Source: Paenibacillus peoriae KCTC 3763 (GTDB lineage: Bacteria; Bacillota; Bacilli; Paenibacillales; Paenibacillaceae). Taken from it: a DNA stretch of 64,000 nucleotides. The stretch is taken from the NCBI RefSeq assembly GCF_000236805.1, contig NZ_AGFX01000016.1, forward strand, positions 1 to 64,000. Reading direction: 5' to 3'. Under the pieces are notes generated by a model. The model did not search any database and had not been told where the DNA came from. It saw only the letters and a list, made by a program, of their open reading frames with translations. This document shows positions 24,909 through 34,296 of this stretch, in pieces. The translations under genes were made by a program, and so were the position numbers. Numbering within the stretch: the stretch's first letter is position 1; each line of letters starts with the position of its first letter.

Positions 24909-26543
24909 TTAGCCTTGTTGTCCTGAAGACTGACGCTGTAGACGCATCAGCGGACGCAGTACTTTTTGCAGTATACGCGGATAATTGCCCAGCTCGTCCC
25001 TGCGAAGCACGCCCAGGACTACCAGCAGCACCAGGTAGCATACCAGTACAACCGCTCCGGCAATACAGCATGCGATGAAGAAGGCCACCCGTGCAGACAT
25101 AAGCTGTACCAGCAGAATGCAAGCTTCATTTACACCGTAGCCGATTGCTCCCGAGACGACGACTGCGGTCAAAAAGCCTGCCCAGCGACGGCCCATGATG
25201 GAGAAGGAAACAATCCCTTTGAGTACACGCAAATTCAACAGTGTAATGACGAGGAAACATAATCCGGTCGCGCCAATGATGCCGTAAATTCCAAGCCAGC
25301 CGGCCAGCAGCCAGCTCGCGACAAATTTAACCACGATACCGACCATGACATTAACCATGGAGATACGCGGCTTGCCCATACCGATCAAAATCGAGTTGGA
25401 CGTCATCATTGTAATCTGGAATATCGTACCCAGCGTCAAAACAGCGATAATCCCGCTGCCTCCAAGTGAGCTGAACAGCAAGCCATTAATGGAATAGGCG
25501 GTTACACATAAGGCCAGCACAATCGGCATTCCAGTCAAAATCGAGATACGCAAGGCCAGCGTCATCTGATTTTGCAAATGGCGCTCGTCCTTGCGGGCAA
25601 AAGCCGCCGAAATGATTGGAATGAGCGATTGGCTGAGCGCAATGGCCAAAATCGGGGGAATTCCCGCTACACTTTGCGCCCGCGACCCTAGATAACCCAA
25701 TTGGGTAGTAGCCATATCCAGTCCAATTTGGCCGGATAGCAATCTAACCACAATCGACGTATCAATAAAATTGACCGCCGGAACTGTCAGGGATGACAAT
25801 ACAATGGGAATGGACAGCGTGAAAATGTCTTTGTAAATGCGCAGCATCGGCAGCGGAGAGCTTTCCTCTTGGAATTGCTCTTGTCGATCCTGGCGATCTT
25901 GACGGCGTAATTTCACCGTGTAATACAACATAACCGCCAGAGCGCCAATACTTCCCATGACTCCCCCAAAGGATGCCCCGGCCGCAATCTCGCGGTCTCC
26001 ATAACCCAGCTTCAAAATAATAAAAGCGAGTAAAATAGCGGTCGCCACCCGTGCAACCTGCTCCACAATTTGTGATATACCGCCTGCGGTCATATTACCC
26101 CGCCCCTGGAAGTACCCGCGCATCATGGCAATGGCAGGAAACAGCAGCAAGGCTGGTGCCAAAGCCTGAATAGCCAAAGCGGACTGCGGAACTCCTGCTA
26201 CATGCTCTGCAAAATAAGGCGCTCCAAAATACAGCACCAGTGTAATGATGATGCCTGCCGCGGCCGCGAATAGCAAAGCCGCATGATACACACGCCGCGC
26301 TTCCGAAGGCCGATTCAGCGCATAGCGTTCTGACACCATTTTGCTTAATGTGCTAGGAATGCCAGCTGTAGCCACTGTGAGCAGCATCAAATAAGCGTTG
26401 TTCGCAATGGTAAACGAGGCGTTCCCCACGGAACCAAGCAAATGTTCCAATGGAACACGCTGTACCAGACCAAGTACTCTGGCCACCAGGGCAGCAGCGG
26501 CTAAAATAAGCGTGCCTTTAAGGAATGTTTCTTTATTGGACAA
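24909..26543 (-). CDS. Oligosaccharide flippase family protein (YtgP/SpoVB-like, MOP superfamily)
   Basis: A 544-residue polytopic membrane protein with about 14 helices. The start KETFLKGTLILAAAALVARV matches YtgP/SpoVB-type lipid flippases (MurJ analogues in Bacillus, named Amj/MurJ-related). Conserved residues include LSKMVSERYALN and the basic N-terminal face. It would move lipid-linked cell-wall or polysaccharide precursors outward across the membrane. The TTG at 26543 follows GAAGGG; the frame extends 75 bases upstream with no RBS. Exact substrate (lipid II or spore polymer) is not decidable here. Confidence 0.88.
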   Translation of the reverse strand: MSNKETFLKGTLILAAAALVARVLGLVQRVPLEHLLGSVGNASFTIANNAYLMLLTVATAGIPSTLSKMVSERYALNRPSEARRVYHAALLFAAAAGIIITLVLYFGAPYFAEHVAGVPQSALAIQALAPALLLFPAIAMMRGYFQGRGNMTAGGISQIVEQVARVATAILLAFIILKLGYGDREIAAGASFGGVMGSIGALAVMLYYTVKLRRQDRQDRQEQFQEESSPLPMLRIYKDIFTLSIPIVLSSLTVPAVNFIDTSIVVRLLSGQIGLDMATTQLGYLGSRAQSVAGIPPILAIALSQSLIPIISAAFARKDERHLQNQMTLALRISILTGMPIVLALCVTAYSINGLLFSSLGGSGIIAVLTLGTIFQITMMTSNSILIGMGKPRISMVNVMVGIVVKFVASWLLAGWLGIYGIIGATGLCFLVITLLNLRVLKGIVSFSIMGRRWAGFLTAVVVSGAIGYGVNEACILLVQLMSARVAFFIACCIAGAVVLVCYLVLLVVLGVLRRDELGNYPRILQKVLRPLMRLQRQSSGQQG

Positions 26544-26674
26544 AATGCGTTCCCTTCTTTCTTGCTGTTCACATGCATGCAAAAGCTCCGCAAAAACAGT
26601 CATGGCCTGAGCCATCACCGGTGCGGAGCCGCATATCGATTCTGTCTCTGCAAATCATAATAACGAGCTATCCG

Positions 26675-27154
26675 TTATAACACCCAAATCAAGAATACTA
26701 TAATCATAGCAAGCTGCAATATCACTTTCATGGCGGTACTGGTAAACAGCCCCAGTACAGAGCCAAAGCCCACTTTTACAGCTTTGTCCAGCGGGGCTTT
26801 GCCTATCAGCTCACCCAGCACAGCGCCGATAAATGGCCCCAAAATCAGGCCGAATGCCGGAATAACGAAGGGACCAATAATAATCCCGACCGTGCTGAGG
26901 ATCGCCGACAGTCGCGAGCCGCCAAATCGCTTGACTCCCCACGCATTAACCGCATAGTCCGCAACAAAAAGCGCAACAACAATCAGTGTTTGAATGATCC
27001 AAAACAATGCATTATATGGAGCAAACGAGAAAAACCAACCGTAAACAAAAAAAGCAAAATAGATGGCGAGTGCCCCCGGCAATACGGGATATACCGCCCC
27101 GGCCATGCCAACAATGAACAGCACGACAATCACAATCCAGCCTATAACGTCCAT
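26675..27154 (-). CDS. DUF456 membrane protein
   Basis: A 159-residue protein with four to five hydrophobic helices. The Gly/Pro-rich turns IGPFVIPAFGLILGPFIGAVLGELIG (split over about 90-115) and VYPVLPGALAIYFAF mark the DUF456 family. Function is unknown. AAGGAGGAGG precedes the ATG. It is downstream of the HAD gene by about 60 bp and could be co-transcribed with it. Confidence 0.88.
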   Translation of the reverse strand: MDVIGWIVIVVLFIVGMAGAVYPVLPGALAIYFAFFVYGWFFSFAPYNALFWIIQTLIVVALFVADYAVNAWGVKRFGGSRLSAILSTVGIIIGPFVIPAFGLILGPFIGAVLGELIGKAPLDKAVKVGFGSVLGLFTSTAMKVILQLAMIIVFLIWVL

Positions 27155-27215
27155 GGGCCTCCTCCTTCTTGTCTATTCATCCTGTATGCAGCCTCATGTG
27201 TTCTATTAAAATGTT

Positions 27216-27968
27216 CTATTCAACAAGTATATAATCGCGGATAACTTCTGCAATACCATCATCGTTATTGGAAGCCACAACCAGATCAGCCGCTTCTTTT
27301 ACCGTGTCCTGAGCATTCCCCATCGCTACGCCCAGTCCAGCCGCTTGAATGACAGCCAGGTCATTCAGACTGTCGCCAACGGCAACCACCTGTTCCATGG
27401 TAATTCCCAGCAGATCGCACACTTCAGCGATTCCACTGGCTTTGGATATGCCAGCCGGGTTAATTTCCAGATTCGTCGTCGAAGAGTTGGAAATTTCAAG
27501 TCCCCCCATATCCTGAAGCTTGAGCAAAATTTGATGGCGAATCTCGTCATTTTCCGTATTATAACCGAATTTGAGCCATTCCTGTGTGTCTAATGTATCT
27601 GGCCAACGGTCCCTGTTATATAATTCCTCCGTTGAGTAAGCCCAAAACCAGGAGTCTGTTTCTACAGCAATCTGATGCATCTTGCGAACAAGCTCCCGAT
27701 CAAGCAAATAACGGCGCCACAACTCATGAGGTGATTTCCATACCTCACTGCCGTTTACCGTTACCATTGGCGTGTCCAAGCCGAGTTGCTGGCCATAGGG
27801 CAGAGCATGCATCGCCGCCCGTCCGGTGGACAAGCATACGTGAATCCCCTCCTGAATCGCCTTGTTAATCCAGTTAATCGTATCCAAGGTAATCTCATGA
27901 TTGTCGTTCAGCAAAGTTCCATCCATATCGAGCGCAAGCAGCTTGTATTTATAATGTTTCTCTCCCAT
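27216..27968 (-). CDS. Cof-type HAD phosphatase
   Basis: A 250-residue haloacid dehalogenase superfamily phosphatase. Motif I is LLALDMDGTLLND (nucleophile Asp), motif II is VCLSTGRA, the motif III Lys lies in the cap/core region (INPAGISKASG) and motif IV is AVGDSLNDLAVI. The cap is of the C2B (Cof) type. Substrates of this class are sugar or nucleotide phosphates; the one here is unknown. ATG 27968 is chosen because AGGAGGA is upstream; the open frame continues nine codons further. Confidence 0.93.
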   Translation of the reverse strand: MGEKHYKYKLLALDMDGTLLNDNHEITLDTINWINKAIQEGIHVCLSTGRAAMHALPYGQQLGLDTPMVTVNGSEVWKSPHELWRRYLLDRELVRKMHQIAVETDSWFWAYSTEELYNRDRWPDTLDTQEWLKFGYNTENDEIRHQILLKLQDMGGLEISNSSTTNLEINPAGISKASGIAEVCDLLGITMEQVVAVGDSLNDLAVIQAAGLGVAMGNAQDTVKEAADLVVASNNDDGIAEVIRDYILVE

Positions 27969-28050
27969 GGTTTCTCTTCCTCCTGTATGTCCCATATGTC
28001 CAACGACATTTTACCATGAAAAAGAGAAGCCCACAAAAAAATTCAAGCAC

Positions 28051-30129
28051 TTACTTCGATGTCTGCGGCTTTTTTGGGATACCATCCAGCCCGTACACCT
28101 CGTCATATGCATCAAATATTTTACGCGCCACCGGCCCTGCGCTCGTCGCGCCAAAGCCCCCTTCGGGAATAATGACCGCTACGGCCAGCTTCGGATTTTG
28201 CCGCGGTGCAAAAGCGATGAACACCCCGTTATCTTTAACCGTACGTCCCACCATCTGCTCAGAAGTCCCTGTTTTCCGGGCATAATCATACGGAAATCCG
28301 TTAAATGCTTTAACATCCGTAGCCATGCCGTGGATGACCGTATTCCAGTACGTTTCGGAAAAAGCAACCTCATTCAGCACCTTCGGCTTCAATTCACGCA
28401 CGAGATTCCCTTGATCATCCACAATCTTACTGACCAAATGCGGCTGCATACGCTTGCCCTTTGTTGCCAATACAGTCGTATACTGGGCGAGCTGCATCGT
28501 CGTGTATTTCCCTTGTTGACCGAAGGACGCCTGCACCAAGCGCGTCAGCGCACTTTCCTGCTTGCTCATATACTCAAGTCTGCCCGCCCATTCCCCCGGC
28601 AAATCTACTTCAGTCGGCACGCCTAATCCGAATTCCTTCATATACTTGTCCCAAACATCAATACCCTGATGCACGCCTACATTACTTCCGTACTTGTCAT
28701 ACAATGGCTTGCCCACCATATCCACCATAAACGTATTGGATGAGAACTCAATGGCTTTGTCCGGGGTCAAACTACCGTACACATGTCCGCCCGAATTACC
28801 GACCCGGCTAGATTGGTTTTTACCATAATACGCGCTCCCTGTATCCAAATAAGTTTGTCCGGGTGAAAACAAGTTTTCCTTCAACCCGATCAGCACCGTG
28901 AGGGGCTTAATGGTTGAACCCAGTAACACGGAGGACTCCGGGTGAGGACCCGATTTTCCACTCGGTACAGATTTAATCGTTCCGTTCCCCATTTTATGCT
29001 GAATTTCGTTATATACCGAAGGCGAAGTACTTCCCGTTTTCCATACATTAGGGTCATAATCCGGCATACTGGCCATCGCTACGATATTCCCTGTCTCGAC
29101 CTCCATCGCTACAGCAAAGCCCGTGGTGGCATCTTGGTGGAGCTTCCCGGATACCGTATGCGTATGAAGCCAATGAAGCTGATCCATAATCGCTTGCTCG
29201 GTTTTTTGCTGAATTTCCTTGTTGATGGTGGAATAGAGATGATGTCCTTTTTGCGGAGGAGTAATCGATTCTACTCCCTCCGGCATGCTGCGCGGATTGA
29301 CTTCCACCGTTTTATAGCCGTTTTTTCCTCTCAGCTCGTCCTGGTATTGCAGCTCTAGGCCATCATATCCGACCGTTTCACTTTCCAGGTAAACCTGTTC
29401 CGGTCTTAGAACCTCCGAATTGGCTTGGAAAAGCTCTTTATATTTGGGCCGGTTCGCACGGGCACCTTTGAACTTGTACATATATCCAATCGCTTGGACT
29501 GCTACCCGATCCGGGTCATAATGACGTACATTCTCTTCTACGATCTCCACGCCGGGAAATTCCTTTTTGTGCTCCAGAAAATATGCGATTTCCTCCCGAC
29601 TTAGATCGGATTTGATCAGACGTGGGGTGAAGCCCCTATATTGACTATAGTCCGGGTCCAAACGCTTCTTAATTTCCGCTGCATCAAGCTTTTCTCCCTC
29701 TTGATGCCCCAATTTATTTAATTTGGCAGCAAGCTTATCAGCAAACGCATTCAGTTCAGGAAGCAGCTTTTCTCCAGGCTTACGGCCTTTCTCTGCACGC
29801 TTGCTATAATCCTGTGACAAGGTCACATACAGAGATTGTACCGGAGTCGAATACGCCAGCTTGACCGTACCCGTAGAGTCATAAATCGTCCCACGATTCG
29901 GAGCTAACGGGATATTTTTGGTATTTACAGACTGCTGTAGCCCCTTCAACTCCTCGGATTGCACAAACTGCAGTATAGCCAGTCTGGTAATGATAAGGGC
30001 AAACAGCATAAAAGCACTGAAAAAAACAAGGTTCGTTCGCAAGGTCGTCTGCTTTATTTGTGTCTCTTCGTTCTCTTCATTGTTTTTCTTTTTGAATGAA
30101 AATTTTTTATCCAAACCACTTTTGTTCAT
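28051..30129 (-). CDS. Class B penicillin-binding protein 2 (MrdA/PbpA-type), copy A
   Basis: A 692-residue membrane-anchored transpeptidase that cross-links peptidoglycan. An N-terminal anchor lies near residues 33-52; the PBP dimer domain includes PNRGTIYDSTG; the active-site Ser405 is in STIK, the SxN motif is Ser463-Ser-Asn465 and KTG is at 619-621. It is closely related to the next gene upstream (30323-32404). A terminator separates the two, so copy A probably has its own promoter. The nearest good ribosome binding site is 16 bp before the ATG. Such enzymes serve elongation or sporulation. Confidence 0.95.
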   Translation of the reverse strand: MNKSGLDKKFSFKKKNNEENEETQIKQTTLRTNLVFFSAFMLFALIITRLAILQFVQSEELKGLQQSVNTKNIPLAPNRGTIYDSTGTVKLAYSTPVQSLYVTLSQDYSKRAEKGRKPGEKLLPELNAFADKLAAKLNKLGHQEGEKLDAAEIKKRLDPDYSQYRGFTPRLIKSDLSREEIAYFLEHKKEFPGVEIVEENVRHYDPDRVAVQAIGYMYKFKGARANRPKYKELFQANSEVLRPEQVYLESETVGYDGLELQYQDELRGKNGYKTVEVNPRSMPEGVESITPPQKGHHLYSTINKEIQQKTEQAIMDQLHWLHTHTVSGKLHQDATTGFAVAMEVETGNIVAMASMPDYDPNVWKTGSTSPSVYNEIQHKMGNGTIKSVPSGKSGPHPESSVLLGSTIKPLTVLIGLKENLFSPGQTYLDTGSAYYGKNQSSRVGNSGGHVYGSLTPDKAIEFSSNTFMVDMVGKPLYDKYGSNVGVHQGIDVWDKYMKEFGLGVPTEVDLPGEWAGRLEYMSKQESALTRLVQASFGQQGKYTTMQLAQYTTVLATKGKRMQPHLVSKIVDDQGNLVRELKPKVLNEVAFSETYWNTVIHGMATDVKAFNGFPYDYARKTGTSEQMVGRTVKDNGVFIAFAPRQNPKLAVAVIIPEGGFGATSAGPVARKIFDAYDEVYGLDGIPKKPQTSK

Positions 30130-30251
30130 ACTGGCTGGTCATTACTCCTTTCTGCTTGATCTCACATTTTGGTCCCATATTCCTGATCCTACCACAATTC
30201 ATGTAAATAACGATGAAATTGGCGATTACAATTTTGTAAGAAATCATATAA

Positions 30252-30300
30252 AAATAACAAAAAAAACTTCCCTCAGCACAATGGCTAAGAGAAGCTTTAT
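30252..30300 (-). terminator. Terminator after PBP2 copy B
   Basis: Minus-strand hairpin CTTCTCTTAGC/GCTGAGGGAAG (two mismatches or wobbles) followed by TTTTTTTTG. It lies between the two penicillin-binding protein genes. Confidence 0.7.
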
Positions 30301-30322
30301 TAAATGATATTGTTGTATGAGA

Positions 30323-32404
30323 TTATGGCTGTTTGCCTGCATTCGGGTCGGTTGCCGTGGTATCCTTTTTCTTAGGTACTCCGTCCAATCCATAAACTTC
30401 ATCATAGGCATCAAAAATTTTGCGTGCTACAGGTCCGGCGCTCCAAGCCCCGAAGCCTCCTTCAGGAATAACTACCGCTACCGCCAGTTTTGGATTCTGT
30501 CGAGGGGCAAATGCAATAAACACCCCGTTATCCTTTAACTTGCCGCCTACGCTTTGCTGTGATGTACCCGTTTTACGTGCAAAATCATAAGGGAAACCAT
30601 TAAATGCGCTGACGTCTGTCGCCATCCCGCGTATAACTTCATTCCAGTAAGCGTCCGGGAAGTTCACTTCATTCAACACTTTAGGCTTAATCGTCTGGAC
30701 TACATTGCCGTTGGTATCTTTAATTTGGCTGACCAAATGCGGCTCCATCCGTTTGCCCTTGTTCGCAATCATCGCTGCATACTGGGCAAGTTGCATAGGC
30801 GTATATTTACCTTGCTGACCAAAAGAGGCATATGCCAGCTTAGAAAGTGCCGATTCTGATTTACTCTTGTACTCGAGCAGTCCCCGGAATTCACCTGGCA
30901 AATCTACTCCTGTGGCAACGCCTAATCCAAACTCCTTCATATAACGGTCCCATACATTAACACCTTGGTCTTCTTCAGCATTATTGATATATTTGTTATA
31001 TAAACGTTTGCCCACCATATCGACCATAAATGCATTCGATGAATGTCGAATAGCAGAAGCTGGATCAAGCCCACCGTACACATGACCCGAAGAGTTCCGC
31101 ACCCGTGACGAATTGTTTCGTCCGAAATAAGCCGCCCCGGTATCTTGATAATACGTATTTGTCGTAAAAAGTCCTTCCTCTAGTCCAATAAGAACGGATA
31201 GAGGCTTAACCGTCGATCCTAGCAGCACAGTCGAATCTGGATGCTGTCCGCTCTGACCGGAACCAAAGTTTTTAATAGTACCGTTTTGATAAACATGTTC
31301 AATCTCTTTATATTGGTCATTTGAAATAGTGCCATTCTGCCAAATATTCGCGTCATAATCTGGCATGCTAGCCATCGCTACCACATTCCCCGTGTCTACT
31401 TCCATAGCAACCGCAAAGCCTGTTTTGGCATAAGGATGCGTACTGCCTGATACAGCATGTGAATGGAGCCATCTCAATTGATCCATAATGGCAGCTTCCG
31501 TCTTAACCTGAATTTCTTTGTTAATCGTGGAGTAAATGTTGTCTCCCTTTTGCGGAGGAGTAACGGAATCTACGCCTTCTGGCATATTACGCGGATCAAT
31601 CGGGACGGTTTTGTAGCCATTTTTCCCCCGCAGTTGTTCCTGATATTGCAGTTCCAGTCCATCAAAACCAACAGATTCGTTATCCATATAAATGAGGCCA
31701 GGATCATTATCTGCGGAGAGTGACTTCTGAATTTCTTTATATTTAGGCAACGTTTCACGCGCACTTTTATAGCTTTTAATGTAGCCGACTGTTTGGACAG
31801 CCACCGTATCAGGATCATAATGGCGTACGGTTTCCTCGACCACATCTATTCCGGGAAACTCGCTCTTATGCTGCATGAAATAGGCGACTTCTTCTTTACT
31901 GAGATTGGTTTTGATTAAACGGGGCGTAAAGCCGCTAAATCGTTGATAGTTCCGGTCCATCGCATCCATTATTTGTGCTGCGGTCATTTTCGGCTCATTT
32001 TTATCACCATATTCAGCAAAGCGATTTGCCAGCCTTTGCGTCATATTCTCCAGCTCAGGCAACAGCTTTTTATCATTATCGCGCAACTTTTCCACGCCGT
32101 CGCTGTAGTTTTTGGAGAGTGTGATGTACAGCGATTGTACAGGTGTAGAATACGCCAGCCTGTTCTGTCCGGTCGAATCGTAAATCGTTCCGCGAATCGG
32201 CGTGAGCGGTACATTTTTGGTAACATTACTGGCCTCCTGCTGCTTAAGCTGGGGCCCCTCCACAAATTGAAGTATCGCCAATCTTACGATAATGACAGTA
32301 AATATAATGAACGAGCTGAAAAAGAACAGGTTGATCCTGAAGCTGAATCTTTTTCGGTCGGACGACTCGTTGTCTTTTCCCTGCTCGTTGTCCATCTTTC
32401 TCAT
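30323..32404 (-). CDS. Class B penicillin-binding protein 2 (MrdA/PbpA-type), copy B
   Basis: A 693-residue paralogue of the neighbouring gene, sharing the domain order and most segments (RLAILQFV, RGTIYDSTG, GFDGLELQYQ). The catalytic Ser397 is in STVK, the SxN motif is Ser455-Ser-Asn457 and KTGTS lies near residue 620. The N-terminal cytoplasmic stretch is short and highly charged, and the C-terminal tail (KKKDTTATDPNAGKQP) differs from copy A. AAGGAGTGGAGAAGG precedes the ATG. It is 19 bp downstream of the transglutaminase-domain gene, so the two are probably one operon. Confidence 0.95.
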   Translation of the reverse strand: MRKMDNEQGKDNESSDRKRFSFRINLFFFSSFIIFTVIIVRLAILQFVEGPQLKQQEASNVTKNVPLTPIRGTIYDSTGQNRLAYSTPVQSLYITLSKNYSDGVEKLRDNDKKLLPELENMTQRLANRFAEYGDKNEPKMTAAQIMDAMDRNYQRFSGFTPRLIKTNLSKEEVAYFMQHKSEFPGIDVVEETVRHYDPDTVAVQTVGYIKSYKSARETLPKYKEIQKSLSADNDPGLIYMDNESVGFDGLELQYQEQLRGKNGYKTVPIDPRNMPEGVDSVTPPQKGDNIYSTINKEIQVKTEAAIMDQLRWLHSHAVSGSTHPYAKTGFAVAMEVDTGNVVAMASMPDYDANIWQNGTISNDQYKEIEHVYQNGTIKNFGSGQSGQHPDSTVLLGSTVKPLSVLIGLEEGLFTTNTYYQDTGAAYFGRNNSSRVRNSSGHVYGGLDPASAIRHSSNAFMVDMVGKRLYNKYINNAEEDQGVNVWDRYMKEFGLGVATGVDLPGEFRGLLEYKSKSESALSKLAYASFGQQGKYTPMQLAQYAAMIANKGKRMEPHLVSQIKDTNGNVVQTIKPKVLNEVNFPDAYWNEVIRGMATDVSAFNGFPYDFARKTGTSQQSVGGKLKDNGVFIAFAPRQNPKLAVAVVIPEGGFGAWSAGPVARKIFDAYDEVYGLDGVPKKKDTTATDPNAGKQP

Positions 32405-32423
32405 GTGCCCTTCTCCACTCCTT

Positions 32424-33575
32424 TTAAATCACTTTATCCTTGATATGTGTCTGGGCAAAACCAGGCGGATTAAACCAGTTCCCGCTTTGTGCCCAGGTCG
32501 GGTCTAACGGTACCCACTGATCCCGCCCGCTTAAATACACTTCATTCCAGGCATGTGAACCATAGCCCCCCTGTCCGTTGTATCCCAGTCCGGTCACCAC
32601 TTTGACCTGAAGTCCCTGAGATCGGGCCATCATTGCATACAGACGGGCATAATCGATGCAAACTCCCTTACGTGTTTCAAACGTGTCTCTGGGAGTCTGC
32701 TCATGCCAGTCGCCACGCTGTTCATAGGCTTCTACTTTACCGTAATCATAGCTGATGCGGGTGCCTACCCACTCATACAGCGCTTTGGCCTTTTGCTCGT
32801 CACCGCTAGCCCCCTGTGTAATCTTGGCCGCAGCTTGATTGATATCGTTCGGAATTTCACGGTCGATTATTTCGTATTTACGCTGCATGATGCCGTTTAA
32901 TTCCTTGGTAACGGCCTGCGTAAATACGGGCAGCTTATCCTTAATCAGAGTACCGGATAACGGTTCAATGACTGATTGCGCTCCCTGCTTATAAATTGGT
33001 GAAGCCTGCACATAGCTGCTGAATCCGCTGTCCGGGTATAAGCTTACACCTATGAACAACAAGGCTATCACTATGATGGCGCGTGCTCCGCCGATCACCG
33101 TACCAATCCCGGCTCCGGCCATCCTGCTGAAAAAGCCTGATTTTTTTTGCTGCTCATGAGCAGGGGAATCCGACCTGCCACCTACTACCAGTACATAAAT
33201 CGCACGCAGAACAAATTGAGCGATCGCATAACTAAGCATAAATAATACGGCAAACCGCAGTAGCGGAAAACCCTCTAAACCTGCCACAAGCGTATAATAA
33301 AATTGCTCGATCCCGCTTAGTCCTCGCTGCGGCAAGTGCTCCATATATGCTGCCAGCCATTGCTGCACCTTCGGTGAAAGCCACATGGCTAACCCAAGCG
33401 AGCACAAAATACCCGCCACAGTGAGTATGCCATCCACGATGAGACTAAACAGCGCACCTACAGATCTGGAAGCTCCTCGCCTCCACCCTTGTATCAACGA
33501 CAACAGTACGATGGCGATCAGAAACACCGTCACGCCATTCCAATGAAGAACAGACTCTAGCCAGGATGGGTTCAT
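32424..33575 (-). CDS. CvpA-like membrane protein fused to a transglutaminase domain
   Basis: A 383-residue protein in two parts. Residues 1-180 hold four to five hydrophobic segments with CvpA-like character (SLIQGWRRGASRSVGALFSL). Residues 270-365 form a transglutaminase-like cysteine-protease fold with the triad Cys306 (RKGVCIDYARLY), His341 (GSHAWNEVYL) and Asp358 (LDPTWAQ). The catalytic domain would face the cell surface. It may cleave or cross-link peptides of the wall or surface proteins. It sits between a small membrane protein gene (15 bp) and PBP2 copy B (19 bp), so a wall-related role is inferred. Confidence 0.85.
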   Translation of the reverse strand: MNPSWLESVLHWNGVTVFLIAIVLLSLIQGWRRGASRSVGALFSLIVDGILTVAGILCSLGLAMWLSPKVQQWLAAYMEHLPQRGLSGIEQFYYTLVAGLEGFPLLRFAVLFMLSYAIAQFVLRAIYVLVVGGRSDSPAHEQQKKSGFFSRMAGAGIGTVIGGARAIIVIALLFIGVSLYPDSGFSSYVQASPIYKQGAQSVIEPLSGTLIKDKLPVFTQAVTKELNGIMQRKYEIIDREIPNDINQAAAKITQGASGDEQKAKALYEWVGTRISYDYGKVEAYEQRGDWHEQTPRDTFETRKGVCIDYARLYAMMARSQGLQVKVVTGLGYNGQGGYGSHAWNEVYLSGRDQWVPLDPTWAQSGNWFNPPGFAQTHIKDKVI

Positions 33576-33590
33576 TGTGCTCCTCCTGTC

Positions 33591-34073
33591 TTATGGCGAC
33601 TGCGGCGACTGTGTAACAGCCAAGCCTTTCGCACTTTCGATATATTTCTTGACTGTATCGCTCATACTCCACTCGCCCAGCGACATGCCCTGATACCATA
33701 CCTTGACCTTGTCACCCTCAAACGGACCTTTTACTTCCAGATTGGAGCTGGTTACCGAAAATGTACCATCCCCATTGGACGTGTATTTTGCATTTTGGCC
33801 CTCTTTTATCATCATGTTCAAAGCCTCGCTCTGAACCTTGTTAATCGCATCATCCTTTGCCTGAGTAACGACCTTGCCGACCTGCTCAAAGGAGATACCA
33901 CTGTAGATTAGCAAGCCTGCAACCACAACAATGACGATCAGCCATTTTAAAAGAGTTTTTACAATATTCAATATGACAAACAATAGGACAAGCCCAATCA
34001 ATATATACAGCCAGTTATCCTGAACGATCTGCCAATTATGTTGCAAAAACTCTGTCCAGACGTTCTTATCCAT
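33591..34073 (-). CDS. Hypothetical membrane-anchored protein
   Basis: A 160-residue protein opening MDKNVWTEFLQHNWQIVQDNW, followed by two adjacent hydrophobic helices (about 22-58) and an outward-facing domain of about 100 residues (NGDGTFSVTSSNLEVKGPFEG, KVKVWYQGMSLGEW). I do not recognise the family. ATG 34073 is chosen over an upstream frame start because GGGAG precedes it. It heads the likely operon with the transglutaminase-domain gene and PBP2 copy B. Confidence 0.7.
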   Translation of the reverse strand: MDKNVWTEFLQHNWQIVQDNWLYILIGLVLLFVILNIVKTLLKWLIVIVVVAGLLIYSGISFEQVGKVVTQAKDDAINKVQSEALNMMIKEGQNAKYTSNGDGTFSVTSSNLEVKGPFEGDKVKVWYQGMSLGEWSMSDTVKKYIESAKGLAVTQSPQSP

Positions 34074-34296
34074 TTCGCTACACTCCCATTTCAACTGCAT
34101 GATTCAAATTGCAAAATTGTCTCTGTAATTATACATGATTCCATGATGTCCTGTCAGCTTAGCTCTTTCCCGCTGCATGTTCATTCAAATCTTGTCCGTA
34201 CAAAATGGTCTATGTTCGTCCACTCCCGCGTACTACTTAGGAAGGGCCGATACGAACCAGTATGAAAATTTACATTAGGGAAAGGGGGTCATCCAC

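Noticed and set aside
27967-28626. Long plus-strand frame of 219 codons opposite PBP2 copy A
   Set aside because: It overlaps the coding sequence of PBP2 copy A with all motifs intact, and has no domain of its own.
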